64,000 nucleotides of DNA from Candidatus Moraniibacteriota bacterium (GTDB lineage: Bacteria; Patescibacteria; Paceibacteria; Moranbacterales; UBA2206). Positions 1-7,347 of this stretch are shown piece after piece. The stretch lies in contig JAUSNP010000005.1 in the NCBI GenBank assembly GCA_030645735.1, positions 62,001 to 126,000 of the forward strand. Direction: 5' to 3'. The notes under the pieces were generated by a model. The model saw only the letters and a list, made by a program, of their open reading frames with translations, made no database searches and was not told where the DNA came from. Every line of letters begins with the position of its first letter. The first letter of the stretch is position 1. Made by a program: the position numbers and the translations under genes.

Positions 1-7
1 TTGTAGG

Positions 8-150
8 TATTTATTAAAAATTTTAAAATCCAAAATTCAAAGCATCAAATTCCAAATAAATTACAATGACCAAAATATAAAATTCAAAAAAAACTTTTGG
101 ATTTTGAAAATTGCAATTTTAAATTTATTTGTTATTTATGATTTTGGGTT
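8..150. repeat. AT-rich word-repeat hairpin (CCAAATTC family)
   Basis: Left half repeats degenerate words such as AAAATCCAAAATTCAAA. Right half carries the complementary words (TTTTGGATTTTGAAAATTG), so the stretch can fold into a long imperfect hairpin. No coding signal. The same word family recurs at 44640-44762. It lies directly upstream of the amidohydrolase gene. Confidence 0.6.
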
Positions 151-165
151 TTGAAATTAACTTTT

Positions 166-1737
166 ATGTTCGACATCATAATAAAAAACGGGACACTAAT
201 TGACGGTAGTGGCAAACCAATGTATCGGGCGGATATTGGCATTAAGGATGATCGGATTGCTAAAATTGGTGATTTGCACAATGAAAAAAGTGATTTGGAG
301 ATTGATGCTTCAGAGCGCTTGGTTTGTCCTGGGTTTGTGGATGTCAATAATCATAGCGACACCTATTGGCAAATTTTTGCTAATCCGAACTTGGAAAGTT
401 TAGTACATCAAGGCATCACCACAATTGTGGGTGGAAATTGTGGCGCATCGCTGGCGCCACTTCTTGGCGCTAATGCAATATCTTCGGTGCAAAAATGGGC
501 CAACATCAGTCAGACCAGTTTGGATTGGTTGACAATGGAAGAATTTCTGGATGTAGTTGAGCGAAAAAAAATGTCTGTAAACTTTGCCACTCTAGTGGGT
601 CATGCAACTTTGCGACGAAGTATTTTGGGTGACGATATGCGAAATTTGAATGTTAAAGAAGTTGATTTTTTGGCCAATAAATTAGCCACTGCTATGAAAG
701 ATGGCGCGCTAGGAATGTCTTCTGGCTTGATTTATTCGCATGCTAGAAGCACTACAACAGATGAATTGGTGAATCTTTCCCAAACAATAGAAAAATATAA
801 TGGCGTGTATGTGACGCATATGCGCAATGAAAATTCCGATATTATTGCGGCAACAGAAGAGGCAATAGAGATTGCCAGAAAATCAAAAGTGAAATTACAC
901 ATCTCTCATTTAAAAGTGATGGGTGAAAAAAATTGGGGCATGATGGATGGCGCACTTGATGCGATTTCTCGAGCAAATGAAGTTGGGCTGGATGTTTCCT
1001 TTGATGTTTTCCCCTACACCAATACAGGTTCAGTTTTGTATACGCTTTTGCCAGACTGGGTAACGGATGGTGGAAAAAAGATGCTGTTGAGTCGCTTAAA
1101 AAATCTAGAGACGCGAGCCAAGCTAGTGGCTGAAATGAAAGAATCGGGAATTGATTATGCTAAAATTGAAATTGCTATTTCTCCGCTGAACAAAACTTTG
1201 GCGCGCCGAAAAATTTCTGAAATTGCGACTTCACAGGAAAAAACTATTGAAGACACGGTCATTGATATCTTGCTTGCGTCAGAAGGCCGTGTGATTATTT
1301 CCCTGGATGTTTTGAGTGAAGAAAATATTGCTAAGGCAATCGTGCATCCAGCCTCGATGATTTCTACTAATGGCTCGGGTTATGCTGACACTCACAGTAA
1401 GACTGGTGAGATGGTGCATCCGCGAAGCTTTGGCACCTTTCCAAGAATTTTGTCAAAATATGTTCTAGGCAAAAGAATCATTAGTTGGGAAGAGGCCGTG
1501 AAAAAAATGACTTCGATGCCGGCGCAAAAGTTTGGCATCGAAAGACGCGGGGAATTGAAAGAGAAATATTTTGCGGATATTGTGGTTATCAATCGTGATG
1601 AAATTCGTGACATGGCTACACCAGAAAATCCTTATCAGTATAACAAGGGAATTGACTTTGTTTTGGTGAATGGACAGATTGTGCTACAAGATGGTATATA
1701 TAATAATGGTCGCAATGGCCGGGTAATTAGACGCTAG
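166..1737 (+). CDS. D-aminoacylase / N-acyl-D-amino-acid deacylase family amidohydrolase
   Basis: A 523-aa protein of the amidohydrolase superfamily, most like N-acyl-D-amino-acid deacylases, which remove acyl groups from D-amino acids. The N-terminal beta-sandwich strand (DIIIKNGTLIDGSG) is followed by the metal-site segment CPGFVDVNNHSD (about residues 54-65), GNCGAS (about 90-95, the family's metal-ligand Cys), VTHMRNE and HISHLK (His near 218, 246, 249), and a C-terminal HPRSFGTFPRIL. Two expected residues differ: the first His of the usual DVHTHDD is Asn, and the usual catalytic Asp of the SDG motif is Asn (STNG, residue 402). It may therefore be catalytically altered or have another substrate. 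The ATG at 166 fits the family better than the upstream TTG at 151. Precedes murD by 20 bases. Confidence 0.85.
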   Translation: MFDIIIKNGTLIDGSGKPMYRADIGIKDDRIAKIGDLHNEKSDLEIDASERLVCPGFVDVNNHSDTYWQIFANPNLESLVHQGITTIVGGNCGASLAPLLGANAISSVQKWANISQTSLDWLTMEEFLDVVERKKMSVNFATLVGHATLRRSILGDDMRNLNVKEVDFLANKLATAMKDGALGMSSGLIYSHARSTTTDELVNLSQTIEKYNGVYVTHMRNENSDIIAATEEAIEIARKSKVKLHISHLKVMGEKNWGMMDGALDAISRANEVGLDVSFDVFPYTNTGSVLYTLLPDWVTDGGKKMLLSRLKNLETRAKLVAEMKESGIDYAKIEIAISPLNKTLARRKISEIATSQEKTIEDTVIDILLASEGRVIISLDVLSEENIAKAIVHPASMISTNGSGYADTHSKTGEMVHPRSFGTFPRILSKYVLGKRIISWEEAVKKMTSMPAQKFGIERRGELKEKYFADIVVINRDEIRDMATPENPYQYNKGIDFVLVNGQIVLQDGIYNNGRNGRVIRR

Positions 1738-1757
1738 AGCCTATTTAGGTGAAATTG

Positions 1758-3146
1758 ATGAATATATCTGAGTTGCAAGGTAAAAAAATAACAGTTATGG
1801 GTCTTGGCCTACATGGCGGTGGAGTTGGCACTGTGCGTTTTTTGCATGCCGCAGGCGCCATTTTGACCGTGACTGACATGAAATCAGAGGTCGAGTTGCA
1901 ACCATCACTAGAAAAATTGAAAGAATTGGACGGAATCAAGTATGTCTTAGGCAGGCATGAGGTTGAAGATTTTTCTCAGGCAGATATGATTGTGAAAACT
2001 CCGCCAATTCCATGGACTAATGAGTTCATAAAGATAGCTCTAGAAAAAAATATTCCAGTGGAAATTGACTCTAGCTTGTTTTTTAAATTGTGTCCAAATC
2101 TAATCATTGGCGTGACTGGCACACGTGGCAAGACCACAACTTCCAGTTTGATTTATGGAATTTTGAAAATGGCTGGCAAAAATCCAGTGAAGGTTGGAAT
2201 TGGCCAAGTTTCAGTTTTGGACAAGCTGAATGAATTGCAAGAAGATTCAATTGTGGTTTTTGAACTTTCCAGTTGGCGCTTGAGTGCTTTGGGTCGTCAC
2301 AAATTGAGTCCAAAAATTGCCGTGGTGACCAATATCTATCCAGATCATTTGAACTATTATGGTTCAATGGATGAATATGTAGCAGACAAGAAAAATATTT
2401 TCTTAGATCAAGCCGAGGATGGTATTTGTGTTTTGAATTGGGATAATGAAGTGGTGCGTGGATTTGAAAAAGAAATTAGAGCCAAGATAATAAAAATTTC
2501 TACCAAAGAAAAGCCAACTGGATTAGCAGTTTTTGTTCGAGAGGGTCAAATTGTGATTGGGGATGAGACTGGCGAGAAAAATATTTTGACTGTGTCAGAT
2601 ATAAAAATGAAAGGCGAGCATAATTTAGCCAATATTCTAGAAGCCGTGGCGGTTGCGCATTGGATGAAGATTGATGATGAAAATATTGCTAAGGCTGTTG
2701 TAGACTTTTCTGGCTTACCACATCGCTTGGAATTTGTGAAAGAAATTGACGGCGTGAAATATTACAACGATACAGCAGCTACTTCACCAGAAGGCGCGAT
2801 TGCTGGTATCAATTCTTTTTCAGAAAAAATTGTTTTGATTGCAGGTGGGTCAGATAAAAATTTAGATATGACAGTATTGGCCAAGGAGATTTCGGAAAAA
2901 GTGAAAACGGTTATTTTTTTGAAAGGTGTGGCGACAGATAAGATAATTGCTGCTATGCAGGCACAGGGCAGTGAGCAAGATTTCATTGTTGTGAGCTCAA
3001 TGCTGGATGCAGTGGAAGAAGCGCGCAAACAAGCTTCCTCTGGTGATGTGGTTTTGCTTTCACCTGGATCAGCTAGTTTTGGTTTATTTTTGAACGAATT
3101 TGATCGCGGAGACAAGTTTAAGGCGGTTGTTGATGGCCTAAAATAA
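1758..3146 (+). CDS. murD: UDP-N-acetylmuramoylalanine--D-glutamate ligase MurD
   Basis: Cytoplasmic Mur ligase that adds D-glutamate to UDP-MurNAc-L-alanine in peptidoglycan precursor synthesis. About 462 aa, normal for MurD. An N-terminal Rossmann-like segment (MGLGLHGGGVG) is followed by the ATP-binding loop GTRGKTTT (near residue 121), the conserved NIYPDHLNYY segment, and C-terminal motifs PHRLE, YYNDTAATSPEG and LIAGGSDK. The ATG at 1758 has an AGGTG six bases upstream, so it is preferred to the GTG at 1749. It stands apart from the mraZ-murF cluster at 44-49 kb. Confidence 0.95.
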   Translation: MNISELQGKKITVMGLGLHGGGVGTVRFLHAAGAILTVTDMKSEVELQPSLEKLKELDGIKYVLGRHEVEDFSQADMIVKTPPIPWTNEFIKIALEKNIPVEIDSSLFFKLCPNLIIGVTGTRGKTTTSSLIYGILKMAGKNPVKVGIGQVSVLDKLNELQEDSIVVFELSSWRLSALGRHKLSPKIAVVTNIYPDHLNYYGSMDEYVADKKNIFLDQAEDGICVLNWDNEVVRGFEKEIRAKIIKISTKEKPTGLAVFVREGQIVIGDETGEKNILTVSDIKMKGEHNLANILEAVAVAHWMKIDDENIAKAVVDFSGLPHRLEFVKEIDGVKYYNDTAATSPEGAIAGINSFSEKIVLIAGGSDKNLDMTVLAKEISEKVKTVIFLKGVATDKIIAAMQAQGSEQDFIVVSSMLDAVEEARKQASSGDVVLLSPGSASFGLFLNEFDRGDKFKAVVDGLK

Positions 3147-3163
3147 GCTGAGGCTAGCGACTA

Positions 3164-3191
3164 TGGACAAAGATTTTATATCTGTTATAAT
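3164..3191 (+). promoter_or_regulatory. Sigma70-type promoter for tRNA-Ala
   Basis: TGGACA (-35) and TATAAT (-10) separated by 16 bases, about 27 bases ahead of the tRNA-Ala gene. Confidence 0.6.
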
Positions 3192-3217
3192 AAATTACAG
3201 TTTTTGAGTTTGAATAT

Positions 3218-3291
3218 GGGCCCTTAGCTCAGCTGGCTAGAGCGCCTCGTTTGCACCGAGGAGGTCAGGAGTTCGAATCCCCTAGGGTCCA
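3218..3291 (+). tRNA. tRNA-Ala (TGC)
   Basis: Full cloverleaf. The acceptor stem GGGCCCT pairs with AGGGTCC and contains the G3-U70 pair that marks alanine tRNAs. D arm GCTC/GAGC, anticodon loop with TGC, T loop TTCGAAT. The discriminator is A and the 3' CCA is not encoded exactly (ACCCA follows). Confidence 0.95.
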
Positions 3292-3323
3292 CCCATATTA
3301 CAAATATAGAAAAGAAAAACAAT

Positions 3324-3373
3324 GGGCGTGTAGCTCAGTTGGTTAGAGCAAGCCCGCCACGGCGGGTAATGAC
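3324..3373 (+). pseudogene. Broken 5' half of tRNA-Ile with CCCGCC hairpin
   Basis: Bases 3324-3349 match tRNA-Ile positions 1-26 exactly. The 5' side of the anticodon arm is then replaced by CCCGCCACGGCGGG, a perfect hairpin, followed by TAATGAC, which matches the 3' anticodon stem. The rest of the tRNA is missing. Bases 3343-3373 form a direct repeat with 3713-3743 (three mismatches), bracketing the intact tRNA-Ile and the GIY-YIG ORF. Confidence 0.85.
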
Positions 3374-3403
3374 AGTCGATTTGCAGAGTTTAAAATAAAG
3401 CAT

Positions 3404-3477
3404 GGGCGTGTAGCTCAGTTGGTTAGAGCGCGTCACTGATAATGACGAGGTCCCCAGTTCGAATCTAGGCACGCCCA
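3404..3477 (+). tRNA. tRNA-Ile (GAT)
   Basis: Acceptor stem GGGCGTG/CACGCCC, D arm GCTC/GAGC, anticodon stem CGTCA/TGACG with loop CTGATAA (anticodon GAT), T loop TTCGAAT. There is a C-A mismatch in the T stem (3455/3467). CCA is not encoded. The start codon of the GIY-YIG ORF begins two bases after the tRNA end. Confidence 0.95.
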
Positions 3478-3478
3478 C

Positions 3479-3739
3479 ATGTTTACTACATACATCATCA
3501 AAAACTGTAGTGGGAAGAGTTATACAGGAAGTACTGAAAATGTGAAAGAAAGGATTTTGATGCACAACGATATTTCTGTAGAAAAAGCAAGATTTCATAG
3601 AACTACTTATAATAAGGGTCCATGGTCAATCTTTTTTAGTAAGGATTTTGAAACTAGAAAAGAATCTTTGGATTTTGAGAAATTTCTTAAAACAGGTGCG
3701 GGAAGAGAGTGGTTAGAGCGCGCCCGCCGCGGCGGGTAA
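3479..3739 (+). CDS. GIY-YIG endonuclease-family protein at tRNA-Ile
   Basis: An 86-aa single-domain GIY-YIG protein of the small COG2827/YhbQ type. The core YIIKNCSGKSYTGST is near residues 5-19, the basic helix with VKERI follows, and FEKFLKTGAG is near the C terminus. The family contains DNA-cutting domains with an Arg and a Glu in the active site; the substrate is unknown here. The ATG lies two bases after tRNA-Ile. The last residues (EWLERARRGG) and the TAA stop are read from a degenerate tRNA-Ile copy with its inserted hairpin. The ORF is thus fused at both ends to tRNA sequence, as expected for a homing-type or recombination-derived element. Function as a homing nuclease is inference. 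Confidence 0.8.
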   Translation: MFTTYIIKNCSGKSYTGSTENVKERILMHNDISVEKARFHRTTYNKGPWSIFFSKDFETRKESLDFEKFLKTGAGREWLERARRGG

Positions 3740-3774
3740 TGACGAGGTCCCCAGTTCGAATCTAGGCACGCCCA
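3711..3774 (+). pseudogene. Broken 3' part of tRNA-Ile with CCCGCC hairpin
   Basis: Matches tRNA-Ile from the D loop (GGTTAGAGCGCG) to the discriminator base, but seven bases of the anticodon arm (TCACTGA) are replaced by CCCGCCGCGGCGGG. The downstream T arm and acceptor 3' strand are identical to the intact gene, including the T-stem mismatch. It encodes the end of the GIY-YIG ORF in one frame. Confidence 0.85.
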
Positions 3775-3789
3775 CATAGTTGAAAAATT

Positions 3790-3810
3790 GATCCGCAGGG
3801 ATCTTTTTTT
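3790..3810 (+). terminator. Terminator after tRNA cluster
   Basis: Hairpin GATCC-GCA-GGGATC followed by seven T. Confidence 0.7.
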
Positions 3811-3817
3811 GTTGGTA

Positions 3818-3875
3818 TTGACAGTTGGGGTCTAATAATATAAACTTATCTATAGAAAAGCCTCAGGGGCTTTTT
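3818..3875 (+). promoter_or_regulatory. Promoter and leader hairpin of secE-nusG operon
   Basis: TTGACA and TATAAA separated by 15 bases. Almost immediately downstream is a terminator-like hairpin AAAAGCCTCAGGGGCTTTTT (3856-3875), lying between the promoter and secE, which could act as an attenuator or a 5' stabiliser. Confidence 0.5.
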
Positions 3876-3948
3876 AAAAAAGCTTTAAAAGACAAAATAG
3901 TGAATTTTGGCTTAAATAAGGCAAATTTATCCATAAAAATAGAAAAAT

Positions 3949-4137
3949 ATGGCAAATCAAATCGTGACTTTTTTGCAAGAAGCCAAGACGGAATTAACTA
4001 AGGTCAATTGGCCAAGTAAGAAGCAGGCTACTAACTATACAATTCTAGTCATTGGAATTAGCATCGCCGGTGCGATTTTTTTGGGAAGTTTAGATTATTT
4101 TTTTGGTTATTTATTAAAAACATTTATTATAAAATAA
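3949..4137 (+). CDS. secE: Preprotein translocase subunit SecE
   Basis: A 62-aa SecE of the short single-span type, a subunit of the SecYEG protein channel. The conserved amphipathic segment (FLQEAKTELTKVNWPSKKQ) precedes one membrane helix (about residues 28-55). nusG starts one base after its stop, the usual secE-nusG-rplK-rplA order. Confidence 0.95.
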   Translation: MANQIVTFLQEAKTELTKVNWPSKKQATNYTILVIGISIAGAIFLGSLDYFFGYLLKTFIIK

Positions 4138-4138
4138 T

Positions 4139-4684
4139 ATGGCAAAACAAACCCAACATCACGGGCGCGCCTGGTATGTAATCCACACTTATAGTGGATA
4201 TGAAGACAATGTGGCTCGTAACTTGAAACAAAGAATCGAATCAATGGATATGCAGGATTTGATTTTCGATGTCATGGTGCCGATTGAACGAAAAATCAAG
4301 ATCAAGGCTGGCAAAAGAACAGTTGTCGAAGAAAAGATCTATCCGGGATATGTATTGGTGGAAATGATGGTGACGGATGCTTCATGGTATGTAGTGCGAA
4401 ACACTCCAAACGTGACTGGATTCATCGGGCTTGGTACAACTCCAACTCCAGTTGATCCAGCTGAAATTGAAATGTTGAAGAAAAGAATGGGTGTGTCTGA
4501 ACCAAAATACAAGATTGATGTCCAAGTTGGTGATTCCATCAAAGTTGTGGACGGACCATTCAAGGATTTTGATGCGAAAGTTGATGAAGTCGATGAAGCC
4601 AAAGGAAGAGTCAAAGTTTTGGTTTCAATCTTCGGACGAGAAACGCCAGTTGAATTGGATTTTCTACAAATTCATAAATTATAA
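4139..4684 (+). CDS. nusG: Transcription termination/antitermination protein NusG
   Basis: A 181-aa NusG: N-terminal NGN domain (WYVIHTYSGYEDNVARNL, then YPGYVLVEM and PNVTGFIG) and C-terminal KOW domain (VGDSIKVVDGPFKDFDAKVDEV). It binds RNA polymerase and links it to Rho or to the ribosome. Normal length and context. Confidence 0.97.
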   Translation: MAKQTQHHGRAWYVIHTYSGYEDNVARNLKQRIESMDMQDLIFDVMVPIERKIKIKAGKRTVVEEKIYPGYVLVEMMVTDASWYVVRNTPNVTGFIGLGTTPTPVDPAEIEMLKKRMGVSEPKYKIDVQVGDSIKVVDGPFKDFDAKVDEVDEAKGRVKVLVSIFGRETPVELDFLQIHKL

Positions 4685-4689
4685 ATCAT

Positions 4690-4760
4690 ATAACGCAAAA
4701 CGCATAACGTGAAACGCATAACTCTTTAATGATTTACGTTCCACGTTCCACGTTCCACGA
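4690..4760. repeat. CGTTCCACGTTCC word repeat upstream of rplK
   Basis: Degenerate copies of ACGCAAAACGCATAACG, then a tandem ACGTTCCACGTTCCACGTTCC, fill the nusG-rplK gap. The same word appears inside miaA and miaB (15362, 15755, 16797, 17213). Confidence 0.75.
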
Positions 4761-4767
4761 AAATATT

Positions 4768-5193
4768 ATGGCTAAGAAAATTAAAACCGTTATCAAGTTA
4801 CAAATCGGAGCTGGCAAAGCTAATCCAGCGCCTCCAGTTGGTCCAGCTTTGGGTCAACATGGTTTGAACATTCAAGAATTTTGTACAAAATTCAATGAAG
4901 CAACCAAGGGACAAATGGGAGACATTATCCCAGCTGAAATCACCGTGTATGAAGATCGAACTTTTTCATTTGTTTTGAAAACTTCTCCAGCCTCTGACCT
5001 TTTGCGCAAGGCAGCTGGTGTAGAAAAAGGAGCTGGCAATCCATTGAAGGACAAGGTTGGAAAAATTACTGAAGCTCAATTGCGAGAAATCGCTGAAAAG
5101 AAATTGGTTGATTTGAATGCAAATGACGTTGAAGCTGGCATGAAGATCATTGCTGGAACAGCGAGATCAATGGGGATAAAGATTGAAGGATAA
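4768..5193 (+). CDS. rplK: 50S ribosomal protein L11
   Basis: A 141-aa L11, which binds 23S rRNA at the GTPase-associated centre. The N terminus AKKIKTVIKLQIGAGKANP and PPVGPALGQHGLNI are typical; the C-terminal RNA-binding domain ends with GTARSMGIKIEG. The in-frame start at 4729 would translate the upstream repeat, so ATG 4768 is chosen. Confidence 0.97.
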   Translation: MAKKIKTVIKLQIGAGKANPAPPVGPALGQHGLNIQEFCTKFNEATKGQMGDIIPAEITVYEDRTFSFVLKTSPASDLLRKAAGVEKGAGNPLKDKVGKITEAQLREIAEKKLVDLNANDVEAGMKIIAGTARSMGIKIEG

Positions 5194-5283
5194 TCCTGAA
5201 GTCAAAAGTTCATAAAGTTTTTAAAGTTTAATTTTTAAATTGTGGGAGTTCATAATATCGAACGTTTGGACCACGACAAAAAT

Positions 5284-5955
5284 ATGTTTAGAGGAAAAAA
5301 GTACAAGGCAGTTGCAGAAAAAATCGATAAGAACAAAGTGTATTCTATCGAAGAGGCTGTGAAAATGATGAAGGAAAATAAGATTGCCAAATTTGACGAA
5401 TCAGTGGAGGTTCACATCAAAACCAATGTTGATCCAAAGAAAGGTGACCAACAAATTCGTGGAACAGTGTCTCTTCCGCACGGAACTGGCAAAACTAAAC
5501 GAGTGGCAGTTATCACTTCAACTAGCGCTGAAGAGGCCAAAGCAGCTGGAGCTGACATTGTCGGTGGCGAAGAAATGATTGAAAAATTTGCTAAAAAAAT
5601 TGACTTCGATATTTTGGTAGCTACTCCAGAAATGATGCCAAAATTGGCCAAGGCGGCTCGAGTTTTGGGGCCAAAGGGCTTGATGCCAAACCCAAAGACT
5701 GAGACCGTTACAACGAAAATTAAAGAGGCTGTAGAAGCTTTGAAGAAAGGCCGTTCAGCTTTCAAGAATGATGATTCAGCCAATGTTCATCAAGCAGTGG
5801 GAAAGCTTTCTTTTGAAGATGCGAAGCTTGTAGAAAACATCAAATTCTTTGTAGATGCTATCAGCAAAGCTAAGCCAGCTGCTTTCAAGGGCAAACTCAT
5901 CACCAACATCACCGTTTGCTCGACTATGGGCAATGGAATTAAAATTAGTCTATAG
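5284..5955 (+). CDS. rplA: 50S ribosomal protein L1
   Basis: A 223-aa L1, the protein of the mobile L1 stalk and often the repressor of its own operon. FRGKKYKAVAEKIDK starts as in other L1 proteins; VSLPHGTGKTKRVAVI and the signature LGPKGLMPNPKTETVT are present. The ATG at 5284 matches the family start; the upstream GTG at 5242 would add 14 unusual residues. Confidence 0.95.
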   Translation: MFRGKKYKAVAEKIDKNKVYSIEEAVKMMKENKIAKFDESVEVHIKTNVDPKKGDQQIRGTVSLPHGTGKTKRVAVITSTSAEEAKAAGADIVGGEEMIEKFAKKIDFDILVATPEMMPKLAKAARVLGPKGLMPNPKTETVTTKIKEAVEALKKGRSAFKNDDSANVHQAVGKLSFEDAKLVENIKFFVDAISKAKPAAFKGKLITNITVCSTMGNGIKISL

Positions 5956-5961
5956 ATTCAC

Positions 5962-6062
5962 GTTAACATTTGAACATGTTAGCATATTAACAAAAAACAC
6001 TGGCTTTGGTCAGTGTTTTTTTGTGTTTTGTTAAAATGTTAATATGTTAAAGTGCTAAATTG
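5962..6062. repeat. GTTAACAT word hairpin around a terminator
   Basis: Left arm words (GTTAACATTTGAACATG) and right arm words (GTTAAAATGTTAATATG) are inverted copies flanking the rplA terminator, another locus-specific word hairpin. Confidence 0.55.
5993..6023 (+). terminator. Terminator after rplA
   Basis: Hairpin AACACTGGC-TTTG-GTCAGTGTT followed by a T run. Confidence 0.8.
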
Positions 6063-6133
6063 TTTATAATGTTGACTGTGTGGTATTTTTCTGCTAGAAT
6101 TATTTGGTGGTTAATAAAGTAAAATTTCTGAAG

Positions 6134-6706
6134 ATGGGACAAAAAAGAAAGATTATTATTGGCTTGATAGGTGAGAGTGGCTCAGGCAAGGATACGGTCG
6201 CTAACTATTTGAAAGACAAATATGGGGTCAAATTGATGCGTTTTGCGGATCCGATTAAAGAGGTCTTGCATATTTTTTTCGATCAAATTTCAAGAGAAGA
6301 TCAGCAATGGTTAGCGCTTGAAATGAGAAAAAGATTTGGGGCTGATATTTTCCCAAGAGCCATAAAAAGAAGAATCGAAAATGAAGAAGGCGTTGTTGTA
6401 ATCAACGGCCTGCGATTTTGGGAGGATTATGATTTTATTAAGAATGTAGAACACGGATTCACTATATATATAACAGCAGATCAAAAATTGCGCTGGGAGA
6501 GGTCAGCCAAGAGAGGTGAAAAATCTGATGACGATGTTTCTTTTGAAGAATTTAAAGAAACAGAAGAAAGATATGAAACCGAAAAGCATATCCCAGAAAT
6601 TGGAGCCAAAGCAGATTTCACAATTCGCAATGAAAAGGACTTGGATTATCTGTTGTCCGAAACAGATCGGATAATGGGTGAGATAACACAAAAATCGATG
6701 CAATAA
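6134..6706 (+). CDS. P-loop (deoxy)nucleoside-monophosphate-kinase-like protein
   Basis: A 190-aa P-loop NTPase. The Walker A GESGSGKDT is near residues 10-18. VINGLRFWEDYDFI resembles the Walker B/NMP region of dNMP kinases and dephospho-CoA kinases, and the pattern GKDTVANYL...FADPIKE resembles phage T4 gp1-type deoxynucleotide kinases. Phosphorylation of a dNMP is an inference from this resemblance and from the adjoining thyA, folA, tmk and dut. The ATG at 6134 is preferred to TTG 6104 and GTG 6107. Ends in a strong terminator. Confidence 0.7.
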   Translation: MGQKRKIIIGLIGESGSGKDTVANYLKDKYGVKLMRFADPIKEVLHIFFDQISREDQQWLALEMRKRFGADIFPRAIKRRIENEEGVVVINGLRFWEDYDFIKNVEHGFTIYITADQKLRWERSAKRGEKSDDDVSFEEFKETEERYETEKHIPEIGAKADFTIRNEKDLDYLLSETDRIMGEITQKSMQ

Positions 6707-6711
6707 ATTAA

Positions 6712-6738
6712 GAGTCCCGTCAAAGCGGGACTTTTTTT
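6712..6738 (+). terminator. Terminator
   Basis: Hairpin AGTCCCG-TCAAAG-CGGGACT followed by seven T. Confidence 0.85.
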
Positions 6739-6794
6739 GACCAAAAAGGTGAAAAAGAGTAAAATTAAGAAACTCAGAACCTAAAGTAACTAGC

Positions 6795-7343
6795 ATGAAA
6801 AAACAGAAAATCATCGCAGTTTTGGGGCTTCCGGGGTCAGGCAAATCGGTTGTGATTAACTATCTGATCAAGAAATATAATTGGCCAAAGATTTATTTCG
6901 GTGAGGTGACCTTCGATGAAATGCGCCGATTGAATTTGGAAATCAATGAGAAAAATGAAAGGCGAGTGCGGGAAAGTTTGCGCAAAGAATTTGGTGAATT
7001 GGTCTATGCCAAAAGAGTGGCTGAAAAAATTGCAAAATTAAATCATGAAGAGGTGATTTTGTTGGAAAGCCTATATTCTTGGCATGAATATCTATTTTTG
7101 AAAAAGAAATTTGGCGAAAAATTCAAAACCATCGCTGTCTATGCGTCACCGGAAAAAAGATATAGCCGACTCGAAAATAGAAAGACCCGCCCATTGAATT
7201 TGAAGGAGGCACAAAGTCGCGACTATTCGCAAATTGAGAATCTACAACAAGCCGGACCGATTGCAATGGCGGATTATTTGCTGGTAAATGAATCAACTAA
7301 AAAGGAACTATATCTTAAAATAAACAAAATTAATTTACAATAA
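6795..7343 (+). CDS. P-loop kinase-like protein (UPF0200 / dephospho-CoA-kinase-like)
   Basis: A 182-aa P-loop protein with Walker A GLPGSGKS at residues 11-18. FGEVTFDEMRR, LRKEFGELVYAKRVAEKI, YASPEKRYSRLENRKTRP and AQSRDYSQIENLQQAGPIAMADY follow the layout of the archaeal UPF0200/MJ1399 nucleotide-kinase-like family. The substrate is unknown; position before thyA suggests nucleotides. Only four bases separate it from thyA, so the two are probably co-transcribed. Confidence 0.7.
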   Translation: MKKQKIIAVLGLPGSGKSVVINYLIKKYNWPKIYFGEVTFDEMRRLNLEINEKNERRVRESLRKEFGELVYAKRVAEKIAKLNHEEVILLESLYSWHEYLFLKKKFGEKFKTIAVYASPEKRYSRLENRKTRPLNLKEAQSRDYSQIENLQQAGPIAMADYLLVNESTKKELYLKINKINLQ

Positions 7344-7347
7344 AAAT

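Noticed and set aside
3335..3598. Minus-strand 87-aa ORF
   Set aside because: It is the antisense of tRNA-Ile and the GIY-YIG gene; its peptide (FELGTSSLSVTRSNQLSYTP) is translated tRNA.
4734..4760. Short tandem repeats as a CRISPR array
   Set aside because: Units are about 10 bases, adjacent, without spacers, and no cas genes are present.
4729..4767. N-terminal extension of L11
   Set aside because: It would translate the CGTTCCACG repeat; the ATG at 4768 matches the L11 family start.
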